Made by a program: the position numbers and the translations under genes. A stretch of 64,000 nucleotides of DNA from JANMDU01 sp031418715 (GTDB lineage: Bacteria; Pseudomonadota; Gammaproteobacteria; Burkholderiales; Burkholderiaceae_C): assembly GCA_031418715.1 (NCBI GenBank), contig JANOJL010000059.1:62001-126000 (forward strand), given 5' to 3'. Below the pieces are notes generated by a model. It ran no database searches. It saw nothing but the letters and a program-made list of their open reading frames with translations, and was not told the DNA's origin. Shown here piece by piece: positions 41,173 to 49,982 of this stretch. Each line of letters starts with the position of its first letter. Position 1 is the first letter of the stretch.

Positions 41173-42870
41173 TTATTGTATTGTTACGGTGTAGCAAGTA
41201 TTGCCTGGTGATGCTTTGTTGTAATCAAAGATCACCAGCACGTAGTCTCCTGCGATCAAAGAATCACTTCGCGTTTCTGTTTGATCGAGACCGACTTGCG
41301 CGGTATATATTTTCTGATCGGCTCTATAGAGTTCAAAATCAGTGTCTACCCCTGCAGCTGGGGTACCAGAAATAGTAATTGTGCGTATTGCAGTTGTGGG
41401 CAACGTCAGGCGCAAATACACAAAAAGGCCTAATTTATTGCGATCTGCGTCTGCACCGCTAGTGCTGTTGACGATATCCACGTAATCCGCAGTGCCACAA
41501 AGCGTTTGCGTGGAGCTTAAAGTAACTGGGTTGCCAAGAGCAGTGATCTGACGGTAATAAGGCAGAGTTGCAGTATTACCACCGTCGTTGCTCTCATTGC
41601 TACCGAAAGCATCCGATGTACTGCTGATGGATTCACTGGTCAGTAAAGAATTGAGCGCAGCGGTCTGTGAAACAGAAGCCAACGAGCGGTATGCAGCAGA
41701 AAACGAATGAATGTCTGAGAGTGCAGTGCCTGTACGGAAAGCATTACCAGACAAAGTTTGATGAACACTTTGGAAACCTGTTTGATTACTAAGACTCCAC
41801 AAAATATACTGTATCGACTGTTCTCTAAACCAGCCTTTTGATCCACCCGACCCTGTGGCATAACCTGAATTCAAAGGAAGCACGAACCCTGAATTTTGTC
41901 CAGTTCCTGAGGAATCAGAATAGTTACTCTTAGACAAAACGATGCCAGACCATGCATTACCCCAGCCTTCACTGAAAGCGATACGCCTGTCTAAACGATC
42001 ATCACCGCCACCATGACGGCCACCCGTTGAATCATCGCGGCTGAAAGCACTTTGGTAGTAATGCCCCCATTCATGGGCTACGACCGAGCTGTCATACTCG
42101 TCGGTGTCGTCATTCGCTTGACCTAATATGTAGAGCTGGCGCTCACTTATTACGCCAGCGCTTGCCAATTCCACAAAAAAACTGGTTCCAATATCACCAT
42201 CGCTGATTTGGCCATTCCCTGTCGTATTGTTGTTCAAGCTCCAGAAAACTTTTAGTAATGGAAATTGTGCATTCGGTTGGACAGACAGAATCTTCTTTTG
42301 ACTTTCGTAGATCGTATCCAAAATTGCAAATGGCCCAGCAACACGAGCTGATGTGTAGCTTGATCCTCCCCAGCCTGAAGCAGCCAACAGATTTTGTGTG
42401 TGCCCAAGACCAGAATTGAAATTGGTTGATTGCATAACGTATAAGGCGTTGCTATTGGTGTTGTCACGCACCGTCACATCCCACTGGGCAACTCCACTGA
42501 CTTGCTTGAGCTCTGTGCGCACACGAATGGCCAAAGTGGTGCTTCCAGGCGCGGTCGTGAAGACATACTGCCCCGTATCGCTAGTTGGCAAAGAAGCCAA
42601 CACGGTGGTGCCACTGAGTAACTCTACCGTCGCACCGCGCACTGGTAAATTGGAAATGCTGCTGTAATCCAGTGCGCCAGTATTCAATTGCCCTATTCGC
42701 TGGTAAGTCACATTTCCTTGTACCGTGACGGTTGATCCAGAAATAATCCCTGGTTGGGTGTTGGTATCGGGGGCGATGGAATTTGACTCAGCAGACCCTC
42801 CCCCTCCACAAGCTGCGAGTAACAAAATGAATGACATCAAGCAAAAAGCTAGAGGTTTTTTAAGCAACAT
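41173..42870 (-). CDS. Lipoprotein metallopeptidase-like protein with C-terminal PPC-like domain
   Basis: The 565-residue product has a lipobox signal (LMSFILLLAAC, then GGGGS). An Ig/CarboxypepD-like N-terminal domain (about 50-155) follows, with VRGATVELLSGTTVLASLPTSDTGQYVF. The central zinc-peptidase region has VVAHEWGHYYQSAF (HExxH) and a plausible third ligand Glu in IAFSEGWGNAWSG some 40 residues later, as in gluzincins. The C-terminal ~110 residues (DYVDIVNSTSGAD, and VDTDFELYRADQKIY, then DYVLVIFDYN) look like a pre-peptidase C-terminal domain. It is probably an outer-membrane surface or periplasmic protease. It is first gene of a two-gene operon with a small lipoprotein. Confidence 0.83.
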   Translation of the reverse strand: MLLKKPLAFCLMSFILLLAACGGGGSAESNSIAPDTNTQPGIISGSTVTVQGNVTYQRIGQLNTGALDYSSISNLPVRGATVELLSGTTVLASLPTSDTGQYVFTTAPGSTTLAIRVRTELKQVSGVAQWDVTVRDNTNSNALYVMQSTNFNSGLGHTQNLLAASGWGGSSYTSARVAGPFAILDTIYESQKKILSVQPNAQFPLLKVFWSLNNNTTGNGQISDGDIGTSFFVELASAGVISERQLYILGQANDDTDEYDSSVVAHEWGHYYQSAFSRDDSTGGRHGGGDDRLDRRIAFSEGWGNAWSGIVLSKSNYSDSSGTGQNSGFVLPLNSGYATGSGGSKGWFREQSIQYILWSLSNQTGFQSVHQTLSGNAFRTGTALSDIHSFSAAYRSLASVSQTAALNSLLTSESISSTSDAFGSNESNDGGNTATLPYYRQITALGNPVTLSSTQTLCGTADYVDIVNSTSGADADRNKLGLFVYLRLTLPTTAIRTITISGTPAAGVDTDFELYRADQKIYTAQVGLDQTETRSDSLIAGDYVLVIFDYNKASPGNTCYTVTIQ

Positions 42871-43022
42871 GAGTTATCCCTAAAATGAATCGAAATTCCA
42901 CTAAGCAATTACGCTGATGTATTTTTTATATTATTTATTTTACCCAAGCTCAATAACGATTGAATCGGCTATCAGATGCCTATGATTCACGTCACTTGAA
43001 GCCACTCATAGGAGCAGCGTCT

Positions 43023-44042
43023 TTGAAACAAGTATATCTCTCCATGCTCGATCTCGTGGCCGTGCGCGATGGCGGTACGACGGCGCAGGCTTTGCAGATT
43101 GCGCTGCAAACTGCGCAACATGTGGAGAAGCTGGGCTTCAAACGCTATTGGCTTGCCGAGCATCACAACATGGCCGGGGTGGCCAGCTCTTCCACCGCCG
43201 TGCTAGTCGGTCATATCGCCGGAGGCACGAAGACGATTCGCGTCGGCTCAGGCGGCATCATGTTGCCCAATCATGCGCCGCTCGTGGTGGCAGAAGCCTT
43301 TGGTACTTTGGCTGAGCTGTATCCCAATCGCATTGATTTGGGGCTAGGAAGAGCGCCAGGCACAGATCAATACACCATGCGCGCCCTGCGTCGCCATAGC
43401 ACCGAGTCCGCCGATGATTTCCCGCGAGAAGTCGCCGAACTCATGAGCTATCTCGCGCCCGCGCGAGAAGACCAGCGCATCACGGCCCATCCCGGCGCAG
43501 GCACACAAGTGCCAATTTGGCTACTGGGCTCCAGCCTTTTCTCCGCTCAACTCGCCGCGCAGCGCGGCCTGCCCTATGCCTTTGCCTCGCATTTCGCACC
43601 CGCACTACTGCTGCAAGCGATCGACCTGTATCGCCGCAATTTCCAGCCCAGTGCACAACTGGCCAAACCTTATGTGATCATCGGCGTGCCCTTCATCGCA
43701 GCACCCACGGATGAAGAAGCGCAGTATCTCGCCAGCAGCGTCTATCAACGCGTCTATGGCATCTTGACCGGGCGACGCGGAAAATTGCCACTGCCAGATG
43801 CCGATTTCATGGCTCGCATTGACAGCCAAGGCCGCGCAGCGATTGCAGGTTTTTTAGCTGCTGGCGTGATCGGTTCACCCGAGACAATTCGCGCAGGTTT
43901 TGACAATCTGCTCGAAAAAACGCAAGTGGACGAAATGATGCTGGTCTGCGATATTCACGATCCTGCTCTGCGCCTGCGCGCGCTAGATATTGCGGCGCAA
44001 GTCATACTGAGCGCCGAACCTGAGGTTGCAGCAGCTTATTGA
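43023..44042 (+). CDS. Luciferase-like (LLM) flavin-dependent oxidoreductase
   Basis: The 339-residue product belongs to the bacterial-luciferase-like superfamily, nearest in pattern to E. coli YhbW. It shows LSMLDLVAVRDGGTTAQALQ, then GFKRYWLAEHHNMAGVASSSTAVLVGHIAG, and YPNRIDLGLGRAPGTDQYT. I place the start at a TTG at 43023, eight bases after AGGAG; a TTG at 42960 is also open. These enzymes use reduced flavin supplied by a partner reductase; substrate unknown. It stands alone. Confidence 0.9.
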   Translation: MKQVYLSMLDLVAVRDGGTTAQALQIALQTAQHVEKLGFKRYWLAEHHNMAGVASSSTAVLVGHIAGGTKTIRVGSGGIMLPNHAPLVVAEAFGTLAELYPNRIDLGLGRAPGTDQYTMRALRRHSTESADDFPREVAELMSYLAPAREDQRITAHPGAGTQVPIWLLGSSLFSAQLAAQRGLPYAFASHFAPALLLQAIDLYRRNFQPSAQLAKPYVIIGVPFIAAPTDEEAQYLASSVYQRVYGILTGRRGKLPLPDADFMARIDSQGRAAIAGFLAAGVIGSPETIRAGFDNLLEKTQVDEMMLVCDIHDPALRLRALDIAAQVILSAEPEVAAAY

Positions 44043-44070
44043 TCCTGCCAGCCCGATAAAGTATTGATTT

Positions 44071-44130
44071 CCGTTCGCCCTGAGCTTGTCGGAGCCTTCA
44101 CTAGCCCAACGGCAAGCTCAGGGCTAACGG
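44071..44130. repeat. Inverted repeat with 18-bp arms (CCGTTnGCCCTGAGCTTG)
   Basis: Arms 44071-44088 and 44113-44130 match 17 of 18 in opposite orientation, with a 24-bp spacer. The GCCCTGAGCTTG word resembles a short repeat widespread in beta- and gamma-proteobacterial genomes. It is located 28 bp after the oxidoreductase stop and could also form a terminator-like hairpin. Confidence 0.75.
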
Positions 44131-44152
44131 TTCATATCTCAAGCGGACGGGA

Positions 44153-44530
44153 TCAATAGCGCCCAGCCAGCAGCTGCACATACTCCTGCCGCCCGCCAAT
44201 GTTGTTGTGATCAGCCCCGGGCACCATCACCAATTTGCGCCGCATGCTGAGCAGAGTCAAACCGATCTTTGAGCAACCAGTTCACAGGAATCCATGAAAA
44301 ACTGTTAGCAGCAATCTCAGCCAAGCTGCCATAAGGCGTGACCAAAATCAACTGTCGCAGAGTAGGTTTGGATACAGGATTGGCGGCTAACTGCACGGCG
44401 ACTCCGCTGCCCAAGCTGCGGCCAATCACGGTGATCTCACTGTGGCGCTGGCGCAACTAGGCATGCAAAGCCAAGGCATCGCTGACCAGCGCCACAACTT
44501 TAAACACGGCAATCATGGCTCTTGCGCCTG
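44153..44530 (-). pseudogene. Alpha/beta hydrolase remnant (truncated, nonsense codon, internal deletion)
   Basis: Fragments read on the minus strand are SDALALHA, a TAG stop where relatives usually have Trp, then LRQRHSEITVIGRSLGSGVAVQLAA with the nucleophile serine, and LVTPYGSLAEIAANSFSWIPVNWLLKDRFDSA. There the frame breaks and resumes as LVMVPGADHNNIGGRQEYVQLLAGRY before a stop. The segment expected to carry the catalytic acid is missing, as is the N-terminus. Three separate lesions make this a clear decayed gene of the COG1073-like hydrolase type. No start codon can be assigned. Confidence 0.85.
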
Positions 44531-44546
44531 CAACTCGCGCTTGTTC

Positions 44547-44580
44547 CAGAGCAAGCACTCAAAGAATCGTGCTTGCTCTG
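44547..44580 (-). terminator. Hairpin after dienelactone hydrolase gene
   Basis: CAGAGCAAGCAC, a 10-nt loop, then the exact 12-bp complement, located 10 bp downstream of the hydrolase stop codon on the minus strand. There is no U-tract, so it may be an RNA-stabilising hairpin or a repeat rather than a full terminator. Confidence 0.5.
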
Positions 44581-44590
44581 AATTAACCAT

Positions 44591-45502
44591 TCACGCCAAA
44601 TGCTGCTTGAAAAAGCCCATTGTTCGTTCCCAAGACAGCTTCGCAGCTGCTGCATCGAAGCGGGGTGTGGTGTCGTTGTTGAAACCGTGTTGCGTTCCTG
44701 CGTAGATGTGCGCGGCATGGCGCACATTGGCGGCTTTCAAAGCAGCTTCGTAGGCGGGCCAGGCAGCGTTGATGCGCTCGTCAACACCGGCAAAATGAAT
44801 TTGCAGAGGTGCTTTGACTTTTGCTGCCTCTTCGACCGCCGGATGGTTGCCATAGAAAGGCACGCCAGCCATCAAGTCGGGCAATTGCGTGGAGAGATAA
44901 TGCACCATGCCACCGCCATAGCAAAAGCCCACAGCGCCGACTTTGCCTGAGCTGTCTGCTCGGGCTTTAAGGGCAGCGTAACTGGCTAAGAAATCTTGAC
45001 GGGTTTTTGTTTGGTCTAGCTTGGCAAACTCAGTGCGGGCTTTGTCTTCGTCGCCAGGGTAGCCGCCCAGCGGCGTGAGCGCATCCGGCGCCATCGCCAA
45101 ATAACCATCGAGCGCGAGGCGGCGGGCGATGTCTTCGATATGAGGATTCAAGCCACGGTTTTCATGCACCACCAAGATGCTGGGCAACTTCGCCGTGCTG
45201 CCAGAACTTGCAGTGGGTTTGGCCACATAGGCTTTGATGCTGCCATAACCATTGGGCGAAGCAATTGTCACCATCTCGGTTTGGATACGTTTGTCATCTT
45301 TAGCGCTGACTTGTGCGAATGCAAAGTTGGGTTGCAGAGAAGCAAGAATGCCAACGGCTGTGAGCCCGCCTACAGCAAATTTTTGCGCACGATCTAAGAA
45401 GCCGCGACGGTCTAAATCGCCATGCACATAGGCATCAAATAAGATGAGCAGTTCTTGGTCAAAATCGGCGGCGGTGAGGCGGGGGGCGGCTGGCAGGGTC
45501 AT
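44591..45502 (-). CDS. Dienelactone hydrolase family protein, probably Tat-exported
   Basis: The 303-residue product starts at ATG 45502 (MTLPAAPRLTAADFD). Residues 31-64 (DRRGFLDRAQ, then a hydrophobic AVGGLTAVGILAS and a likely AFAQ cleavage) resemble a twin-arginine signal placed after a short N-terminal extension. The hydrolase part has VVHENRGLNPHIEDIARRLA, the Cys nucleophile in GAVGFCYGGGM, and the catalytic His in YAGTQHGFNND. Cysteine-nucleophile family members open dienelactones, but this YghX-like exported type has unknown substrate. Confidence 0.92.
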   Translation of the reverse strand: MTLPAAPRLTAADFDQELLILFDAYVHGDLDRRGFLDRAQKFAVGGLTAVGILASLQPNFAFAQVSAKDDKRIQTEMVTIASPNGYGSIKAYVAKPTASSGSTAKLPSILVVHENRGLNPHIEDIARRLALDGYLAMAPDALTPLGGYPGDEDKARTEFAKLDQTKTRQDFLASYAALKARADSSGKVGAVGFCYGGGMVHYLSTQLPDLMAGVPFYGNHPAVEEAAKVKAPLQIHFAGVDERINAAWPAYEAALKAANVRHAAHIYAGTQHGFNNDTTPRFDAAAAKLSWERTMGFFKQHLA

Positions 45503-45668
45503 GGTTATTTCCTGATAAAAAGGGATTATGTTATGCGTTGAGAGCGTTTGTGTACAGGGGTGCAATCACGCCCTAGCGTTTGTCAGGTATCACGCAGGTG
45601 TAATGATTCTCTTGCTGAGAATTTGAAATCAAGTTACGCTGCCAGTTGAATCAAAAAAGGAGTTGAAA

Positions 45669-46142
45669 ATGACCATAACGGCTGAAGTCGATCTGGAATA
45701 TGAATTCGCTGTGAAAGCCAAAGCGGCAGAGGTGTTTGCGCTGCTTTCTGATGTGCCGAAATCGTCGAGCTACTTTCCGAAAGTCCATGCTGTGACGGAT
45801 CAGGGCCAAGGCGTTTTCCAATGGGAAATGCAAAAGGTTGGCACGCCGCAGGTCAACATTCAAACCGTGTATGCCAGCAAATACAAAGTCGATCCCAAAA
45901 AAGGCACGGTGAGCTGGACGCCGGTGAAAAACACAGGCAATGCGCAAGTCTCAGGCGGCTGGACGATCACAGATCAGAAAAAATCCACGGCGCTCAAGCT
46001 CGTGGTTCAAGCAACGGTTTTTGTGCCGCTGCCAGACATCATGCAGGCAATAGTGCAGCCCGTTGTTTCAGCAGAGTTTGAGAAACTGCTCGATCAATAC
46101 ATCGCCAACCTGATTGAGCGCTTCGGCGGAGAAGTAGAATAA
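45669..46142 (+). CDS. SRPBCC (START-like) family protein
   Basis: The 157-residue product starts at ATG 45669 behind AAAAGGAG; a TTG two codons earlier is less likely. The pattern is a START-like ligand-binding fold: EVDLEYEFAVKAKAAEVFALLSDVPKSSSYFPKV at the N-terminus and a long C-terminal helix (VVSAEFEKLLDQYIANLIERFGG). The ligand is unknown. It is 5 bp upstream of the Mpo1-like gene, so they are co-transcribed. Confidence 0.88.
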   Translation: MTITAEVDLEYEFAVKAKAAEVFALLSDVPKSSSYFPKVHAVTDQGQGVFQWEMQKVGTPQVNIQTVYASKYKVDPKKGTVSWTPVKNTGNAQVSGGWTITDQKKSTALKLVVQATVFVPLPDIMQAIVQPVVSAEFEKLLDQYIANLIERFGGEVE

Positions 46143-46147
46143 ATTTT

Positions 46148-46504
46148 ATGAATACCAGTTTCCACGCCACCATTGACACCAACATCGTGCGTTCGCTCGA
46201 CCTGAAGGCAGTCAAGAGCTTTGCCGAGTTTTATCCCTTCTACTTGACGGAGCACACCAACCGCACCTGCCGCCGCCTGCATTTCATCGGCTGCTCCCTC
46301 GGGCTGGGTTGCCTGCTGATGTTGTTCACTTCAGGCAATATCCTCTGGCTTCTCGCTGGGCTTCTGTGCGGCTATGCCTGCGCTTGGATCGGGCATTTTG
46401 GTTTTGAGCACAACAAGCCCGCCAGCTTTCAGCGGCCGCTCTACAGCTTCATAGGCGATTGGGTGATGTACAAAGACATTCTCATAGGGCGCATCAAGCT
46501 CTGA
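46148..46504 (+). CDS. DUF962 / Mpo1-like membrane protein
   Basis: The 118-residue product has the DUF962 pattern: FAEFYPFYLTEHTNRTCRRLHFIGCSLGL, two hydrophobic helices, and AWIGHFGFEHNKPASFQRPLYSFIGDWVMYKD. Yeast Mpo1, a relative, is an iron-dependent dioxygenase in fatty-acid alpha-oxidation; the conserved His residues (EH, LHF, GHF, EHN) are all present here, so a similar activity is plausible but not shown. It is convergent with aroE. Confidence 0.9.
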   Translation: MNTSFHATIDTNIVRSLDLKAVKSFAEFYPFYLTEHTNRTCRRLHFIGCSLGLGCLLMLFTSGNILWLLAGLLCGYACAWIGHFGFEHNKPASFQRPLYSFIGDWVMYKDILIGRIKL

Positions 46505-46512
46505 ATTCCTCC

Positions 46513-47364
46513 TCAGGCAGAGGATCCGTCAAACTGGATGGGCACTGCCAATTCGCGAATCGCAGCTTGCGTTTGTGGATACACACCGCGCCACCAGTCA
46601 AATGCCAGCGCTGCCTGCTCCACCAGCATGCCCACGCCATCCACACAGCGCTCCACACCCGCTTTTTTAGCCAATTTCAGAAAAGGCGTTGCACCTTTGC
46701 CATAGACCATCTCGTAAGCCAAACAGCCTGGTGCAAAAACCGAAGGAGGAATGGGGGGGGCTTGGTCAAAGAGGCTGGCCGATGTGCCATTGACCACCAC
46801 ATCAAAAGAATCGCTCAAGCTTTGAAAGCCACAAGCATGCACATTCACGGGGCTTTGCAAGCGAAGCATCGCCGCCAGCTCTTCCGCTTTGTCCAGCGTA
46901 CGATTCGCCACCACGAGCAAGGCGGGTGCGGCGCGCGCAAACGGCAGCAATGCCCCGCGCACGGCACCGCCCGCACCCAGCAGCAAGACGCGTTTACCCC
47001 TCAAAGGAGTGGCGTGATTGCGCTCAATATCGTTCACCAAACCCACACCATCAAAATTCTCTGCATGCACGTCATCGCCATCAAATTTCAGCGCGTTCAC
47101 AGCGCCCGCCAGCCGCGCTGATTCTGACAAATGTGTGGCGTAGGCAAAAGCTTCGAGCTTGAAAGGCGCGGTCACATTCACACCACGCATGCCGCTAGCG
47201 CGAAGCTCATCGAGTTGCGCTGCAAAGCCTTGGATTCGCCCTTCAACTTTGGTGTATTCCATCTGCTGGTGCGTCGCAATGGCAAACATAGCATGAATGA
47301 TGGGCGACTTGGATTGAACGATGGGGTTGCCGATCACGGCATAGCGGTCAGGTGGCTTGGTCAT
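46513..47364 (-). CDS. aroE: Shikimate dehydrogenase
   Basis: AroE reduces 3-dehydroshikimate with NADPH in the shikimate pathway. The 283-residue product starts at ATG 47364 with RYAVIGNPIVQSKSPIIHAMFA, the substrate-binding SxS-like motif. Catalytic Lys is in NVTAPFKLEAF, and NFDGVGLVNDIE holds the conserved Asp. The nucleotide-binding motif is VLLLGAGGAVRGALLPF, and the C-terminal block includes DGVGMLVEQAALAFDWW. Length is normal. Confidence 0.96.
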   Translation of the reverse strand: MTKPPDRYAVIGNPIVQSKSPIIHAMFAIATHQQMEYTKVEGRIQGFAAQLDELRASGMRGVNVTAPFKLEAFAYATHLSESARLAGAVNALKFDGDDVHAENFDGVGLVNDIERNHATPLRGKRVLLLGAGGAVRGALLPFARAAPALLVVANRTLDKAEELAAMLRLQSPVNVHACGFQSLSDSFDVVVNGTSASLFDQAPPIPPSVFAPGCLAYEMVYGKGATPFLKLAKKAGVERCVDGVGMLVEQAALAFDWWRGVYPQTQAAIRELAVPIQFDGSSA

Positions 47365-47406
47365 TAAGTGATGATAAAGCGAAAGCCCTTACCGTCGCCA
47401 AGTCAC

Positions 47407-49032
47407 TTAAGCCGCAACCAGTTCGCGCTCTGGTTCGCTGCTTTCAACAGTCTGCGGCGCAGGCGTTCGAATCAAGTGATCAAACGCACTCAGTGCCGCT
47501 TTCGCGCCTTCGCTGGCTGCGATCACGATTTGTTTGTAAGGCACGGTGGTGCAATCGCCTGCACCAAAGATGCCGGGCACATTGGTGTGGTTTTTGGCAT
47601 CGACCATGATCTCGCCAAACTTGGTGCGCTCAATCGTGGTGCCTAAAAATTCGGTGTTAGGCACCAGGCCGATTTGGATGAAAACGCCTTCCAGTGGCAC
47701 CGTGTGCTCAAGGTTGGTTGCGCGATTTTTGTAGCGCAGGCCGCTCACGCGCCCGTCAGCGCCCGAGATTTCCATCGTCTGCGCGTTCTCATGAATCGTC
47801 ACGTTTTTCAAGCTCTTGAGCTTCCTGACCAACACCGCATCGGCCTTCATTTCAGGCATGAATTCAAACACCGTGACATGGCGCACCAGTCCTGCCAAAT
47901 CAATCGCCGCTTCCACTCCCGAATTGCCACCACCGATCACGGCCACATCTTTGCCCTTGAAGAGTGGGCCGTCGCAATGCGGGCAGTAAGCCACGCCTTT
48001 GTTTTTGTATTCTTGCTCGCCGGGAACATTGATATTGCGCCATCTTGCACCTGTAGCAATGATCAAGCTGCGCGTTAAAAGAGTGCCGCCTGCGTCGGTC
48101 TTGAGGGTGATGTAGCCGCCTTCGGTTTCAGAAGGAATGACGCTGGCTGCACGGTGGCCGTTCATGAAATCCACATCGTAGGTTTTCACATGCTGTTCAA
48201 GTGCAGCGGCGTATTTCGGGCCATCAGTTTCTACGATGCCAATATAGTTTTCAATGCCCATCGTGTCGTTGACCTGGCCGCCAAAGCGCTCTGCGAGCAA
48301 ACCGGTGCGGATGCCTTTGCGAGCAGCATAAATCGCTGCAGCAGCACCTGCAGGCCCGCCGCCTAAGATGAGCACTTCATAAGGCGCACGCGTGCTTAGC
48401 TTTGCTGCCTCGCGCTTGGCTGCGCCGCTGTCGAGCTTGGCCACCAGCTCATCCAGAGAAGCGCGGCCAGAATGAAACATCTCGCCATTCAGATGCACAG
48501 CAGGCACAGCCATGATGCCTTTTTCCTCGACTTCTTTTTGATTCAAACCGCCGTCAACTATGGTCACATCAAAAGCGGGGTTGTTGATCGCCATGAGCGA
48601 GAGCGCTTGAACCACATCCGGGCAGTTGTGGCAAGACAAGCTCATGAACACGTCGAATTTTTGCGGCTGATCGAATTGCAAGGCGCGGATCTGCGTGAGC
48701 GTGTCCTCTTCGACTTTAGGCGGATGACCGCCCGTCCACAGCAGCGCGAGAACCAGCGACGTAAATTCATGGCCAAGCGGGATGGCTGCAAAGCGTAGCT
48801 TCATCGGTGCGCCACCAAGTGCCACATGGCGTTGCAAAGCAAAAGATGGCGTGCGGGCATCTTGGCCATCGGTGCGCAAGGTGATTTTGTCGGAGAGTTT
48901 CACCACAGTTTCTAGCAACTCACGCATCTCGCGCGAGCCTTCGTCATCACCCAATGCCGCCACGATTTCAAACGGCTCTTTGACGCGCTCTAGGTAAGCG
49001 GCGAGTTGGTCTTGAAGGTCTTGGTCAAGCAT
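47407..49032 (-). CDS. ahpF: Alkyl hydroperoxide reductase subunit F
   Basis: AhpF is the flavoprotein NADH:peroxiredoxin reductase that regenerates AhpC. The 541-residue product has an N-terminal double-thioredoxin region with the redox pair SCHNCPDV (Cys134 and Cys137). Then come FAD/NAD domains with ILGGGPAGAAAAIYAARKG, the thioredoxin-reductase-type disulphide YCPHCDGP, and VIGGGNSGVEAAIDLA. It is located downstream of ahpC with a 187-bp gap holding a repeat and a hairpin element. Confidence 0.97.
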   Translation of the reverse strand: MLDQDLQDQLAAYLERVKEPFEIVAALGDDEGSREMRELLETVVKLSDKITLRTDGQDARTPSFALQRHVALGGAPMKLRFAAIPLGHEFTSLVLALLWTGGHPPKVEEDTLTQIRALQFDQPQKFDVFMSLSCHNCPDVVQALSLMAINNPAFDVTIVDGGLNQKEVEEKGIMAVPAVHLNGEMFHSGRASLDELVAKLDSGAAKREAAKLSTRAPYEVLILGGGPAGAAAAIYAARKGIRTGLLAERFGGQVNDTMGIENYIGIVETDGPKYAAALEQHVKTYDVDFMNGHRAASVIPSETEGGYITLKTDAGGTLLTRSLIIATGARWRNINVPGEQEYKNKGVAYCPHCDGPLFKGKDVAVIGGGNSGVEAAIDLAGLVRHVTVFEFMPEMKADAVLVRKLKSLKNVTIHENAQTMEISGADGRVSGLRYKNRATNLEHTVPLEGVFIQIGLVPNTEFLGTTIERTKFGEIMVDAKNHTNVPGIFGAGDCTTVPYKQIVIAASEGAKAALSAFDHLIRTPAPQTVESSEPERELVAA

Positions 49033-49044
49033 GATGATACTCCT

Positions 49045-49103
49045 GAATTGATAGCACGTTGCGCACGTTTTATAACGGGTAGAGGCCTAAAACGCTTAAA
49101 AAT
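49045..49103 (+). repeat. Dispersed repeat copy 15
   Basis: Forward copy, nearly consensus: gaattgATAGCAcgtTGCGCAcgtttTATAACGGgTAGAGGCCTAAAACGCTTAAAAA. It lies 12 bp upstream of the ahpF start. Confidence 0.85.
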
Positions 49104-49112
49104 GACAATAAA

Positions 49113-49199
49113 AAACCAGACTCCGCTACATGCAGCCATTTCTTGCCACAGCTGGGTTGCTGTGGCGATGAAGGGTCAGAAAGATCGGGGGTCTGGTTT
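49113..49199 (-). terminator. Long stem-loop element between ahpC and ahpF (terminator-like)
   Basis: Outer arms AAACCAGACTCC (49113-49124) and GGGGTCTGGTTT (49188-49199) pair with one mismatch; an inner perfect hairpin GCCACA/TGTGGC sits at 49145-49166. On the minus strand the outer stem is followed by TTTTTTATT, so it could terminate the ahpC transcript and reduce ahpF expression. It may also be a small mobile-type palindromic element. Confidence 0.6.
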
Positions 49200-49219
49200 G
49201 AGGCAGTCAGAGCCGAAGA

Positions 49220-49783
49220 TCAGATCTTGCCAACCAACTCCAAAGAAGGTTTGAGCGTCTTGGCGCCTTCGTTCCACTTGGCTGGGCAGACTTCACCTGG
49301 GTGAGCAGCGGTGTATTGCGCGGCCTTGAGCTTGCGCACAGTTTCTTTCACATCGCGAGCGATTTCGTTGGAATGCACTTCCATGGTTTTGATCATGCCG
49401 GACGGATCAACGATGAATGTACCGCGCAATGCGAGGCCTTCTTCTTCGATGTGCACGCCAAAAGCGCGGGTGAGTTGATGAGTTGGGTCGCCAACCAGCG
49501 GGAATTTGGCTTTGCCCACGGCAGGAGATGTCTCGTGCCACACTTTGTGTGAGAAATGCGTATCGGTGGTGATGATGTACACCTCAGCGCCCATTTTTTG
49601 GAATTCAGCGTAGTTGTCAGCAGCGTCTTCGATCTCGGTGGGGCAATTGAACGTGAAAGCGGCTGGCATGAAAATCAACACAGACCATTTGCCTGTGAAG
49701 GTTTTTTCAGTGACTTCGAGCCACTTGCCATTGAGAAAAGCAGTGGTTTTGAAAGGCACAACTTGCGAATTGATAAGCGACAT
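49220..49783 (-). CDS. ahpC: Alkyl hydroperoxide reductase subunit C (2-Cys peroxiredoxin)
   Basis: AhpC reduces hydrogen peroxide and organic peroxides. The 187-residue product has the peroxidatic Cys47 in PAAFTFNCPTE and the resolving Cys166 in HPGEVCPAKW, with the GVHIEEEGLALRGTFIVDP block between them. It is encoded just upstream of ahpF, its reductase. Expression is likely induced by OxyR, but I cannot see a convincing OxyR motif. Confidence 0.97.
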   Translation of the reverse strand: MSLINSQVVPFKTTAFLNGKWLEVTEKTFTGKWSVLIFMPAAFTFNCPTEIEDAADNYAEFQKMGAEVYIITTDTHFSHKVWHETSPAVGKAKFPLVGDPTHQLTRAFGVHIEEEGLALRGTFIVDPSGMIKTMEVHSNEIARDVKETVRKLKAAQYTAAHPGEVCPAKWNEGAKTLKPSLELVGKI

Positions 49784-49815
49784 GTACTAAATCCCAGTAT
49801 AAAAATTAAAAAATA

Positions 49816-49821
49816 ATTATA
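49816..49821 (-). promoter_or_regulatory. Candidate ahpC -10 element
   Basis: On the minus strand a TATAAT lies about 33 bp upstream of the ahpC start, inside an AT-rich stretch, with no good -35 box at normal spacing. A weak -35 is typical of activator-dependent promoters. Confidence 0.4.
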
Positions 49822-49982
49822 AGTGGGGCGGGATAACCCTATATACAACCTAGTCATTGTTTGGATGTGAAACGATGCTTAACGCATAAACTAAATCTGT
49901 GGCAATTGAGTTATAAATTCTGACCAGTCAACAGCAAACGGCCGTGATGACTTCTATCGAAAGAGAGCGATAGGCTCAATGT

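Noticed and set aside
49954..49973. CTATCG/CGATAG hairpin after azlD as a terminator
   Set aside because: Only a 6-bp stem with 8-nt loop and no U-tract, so the evidence is too weak for a separate call.
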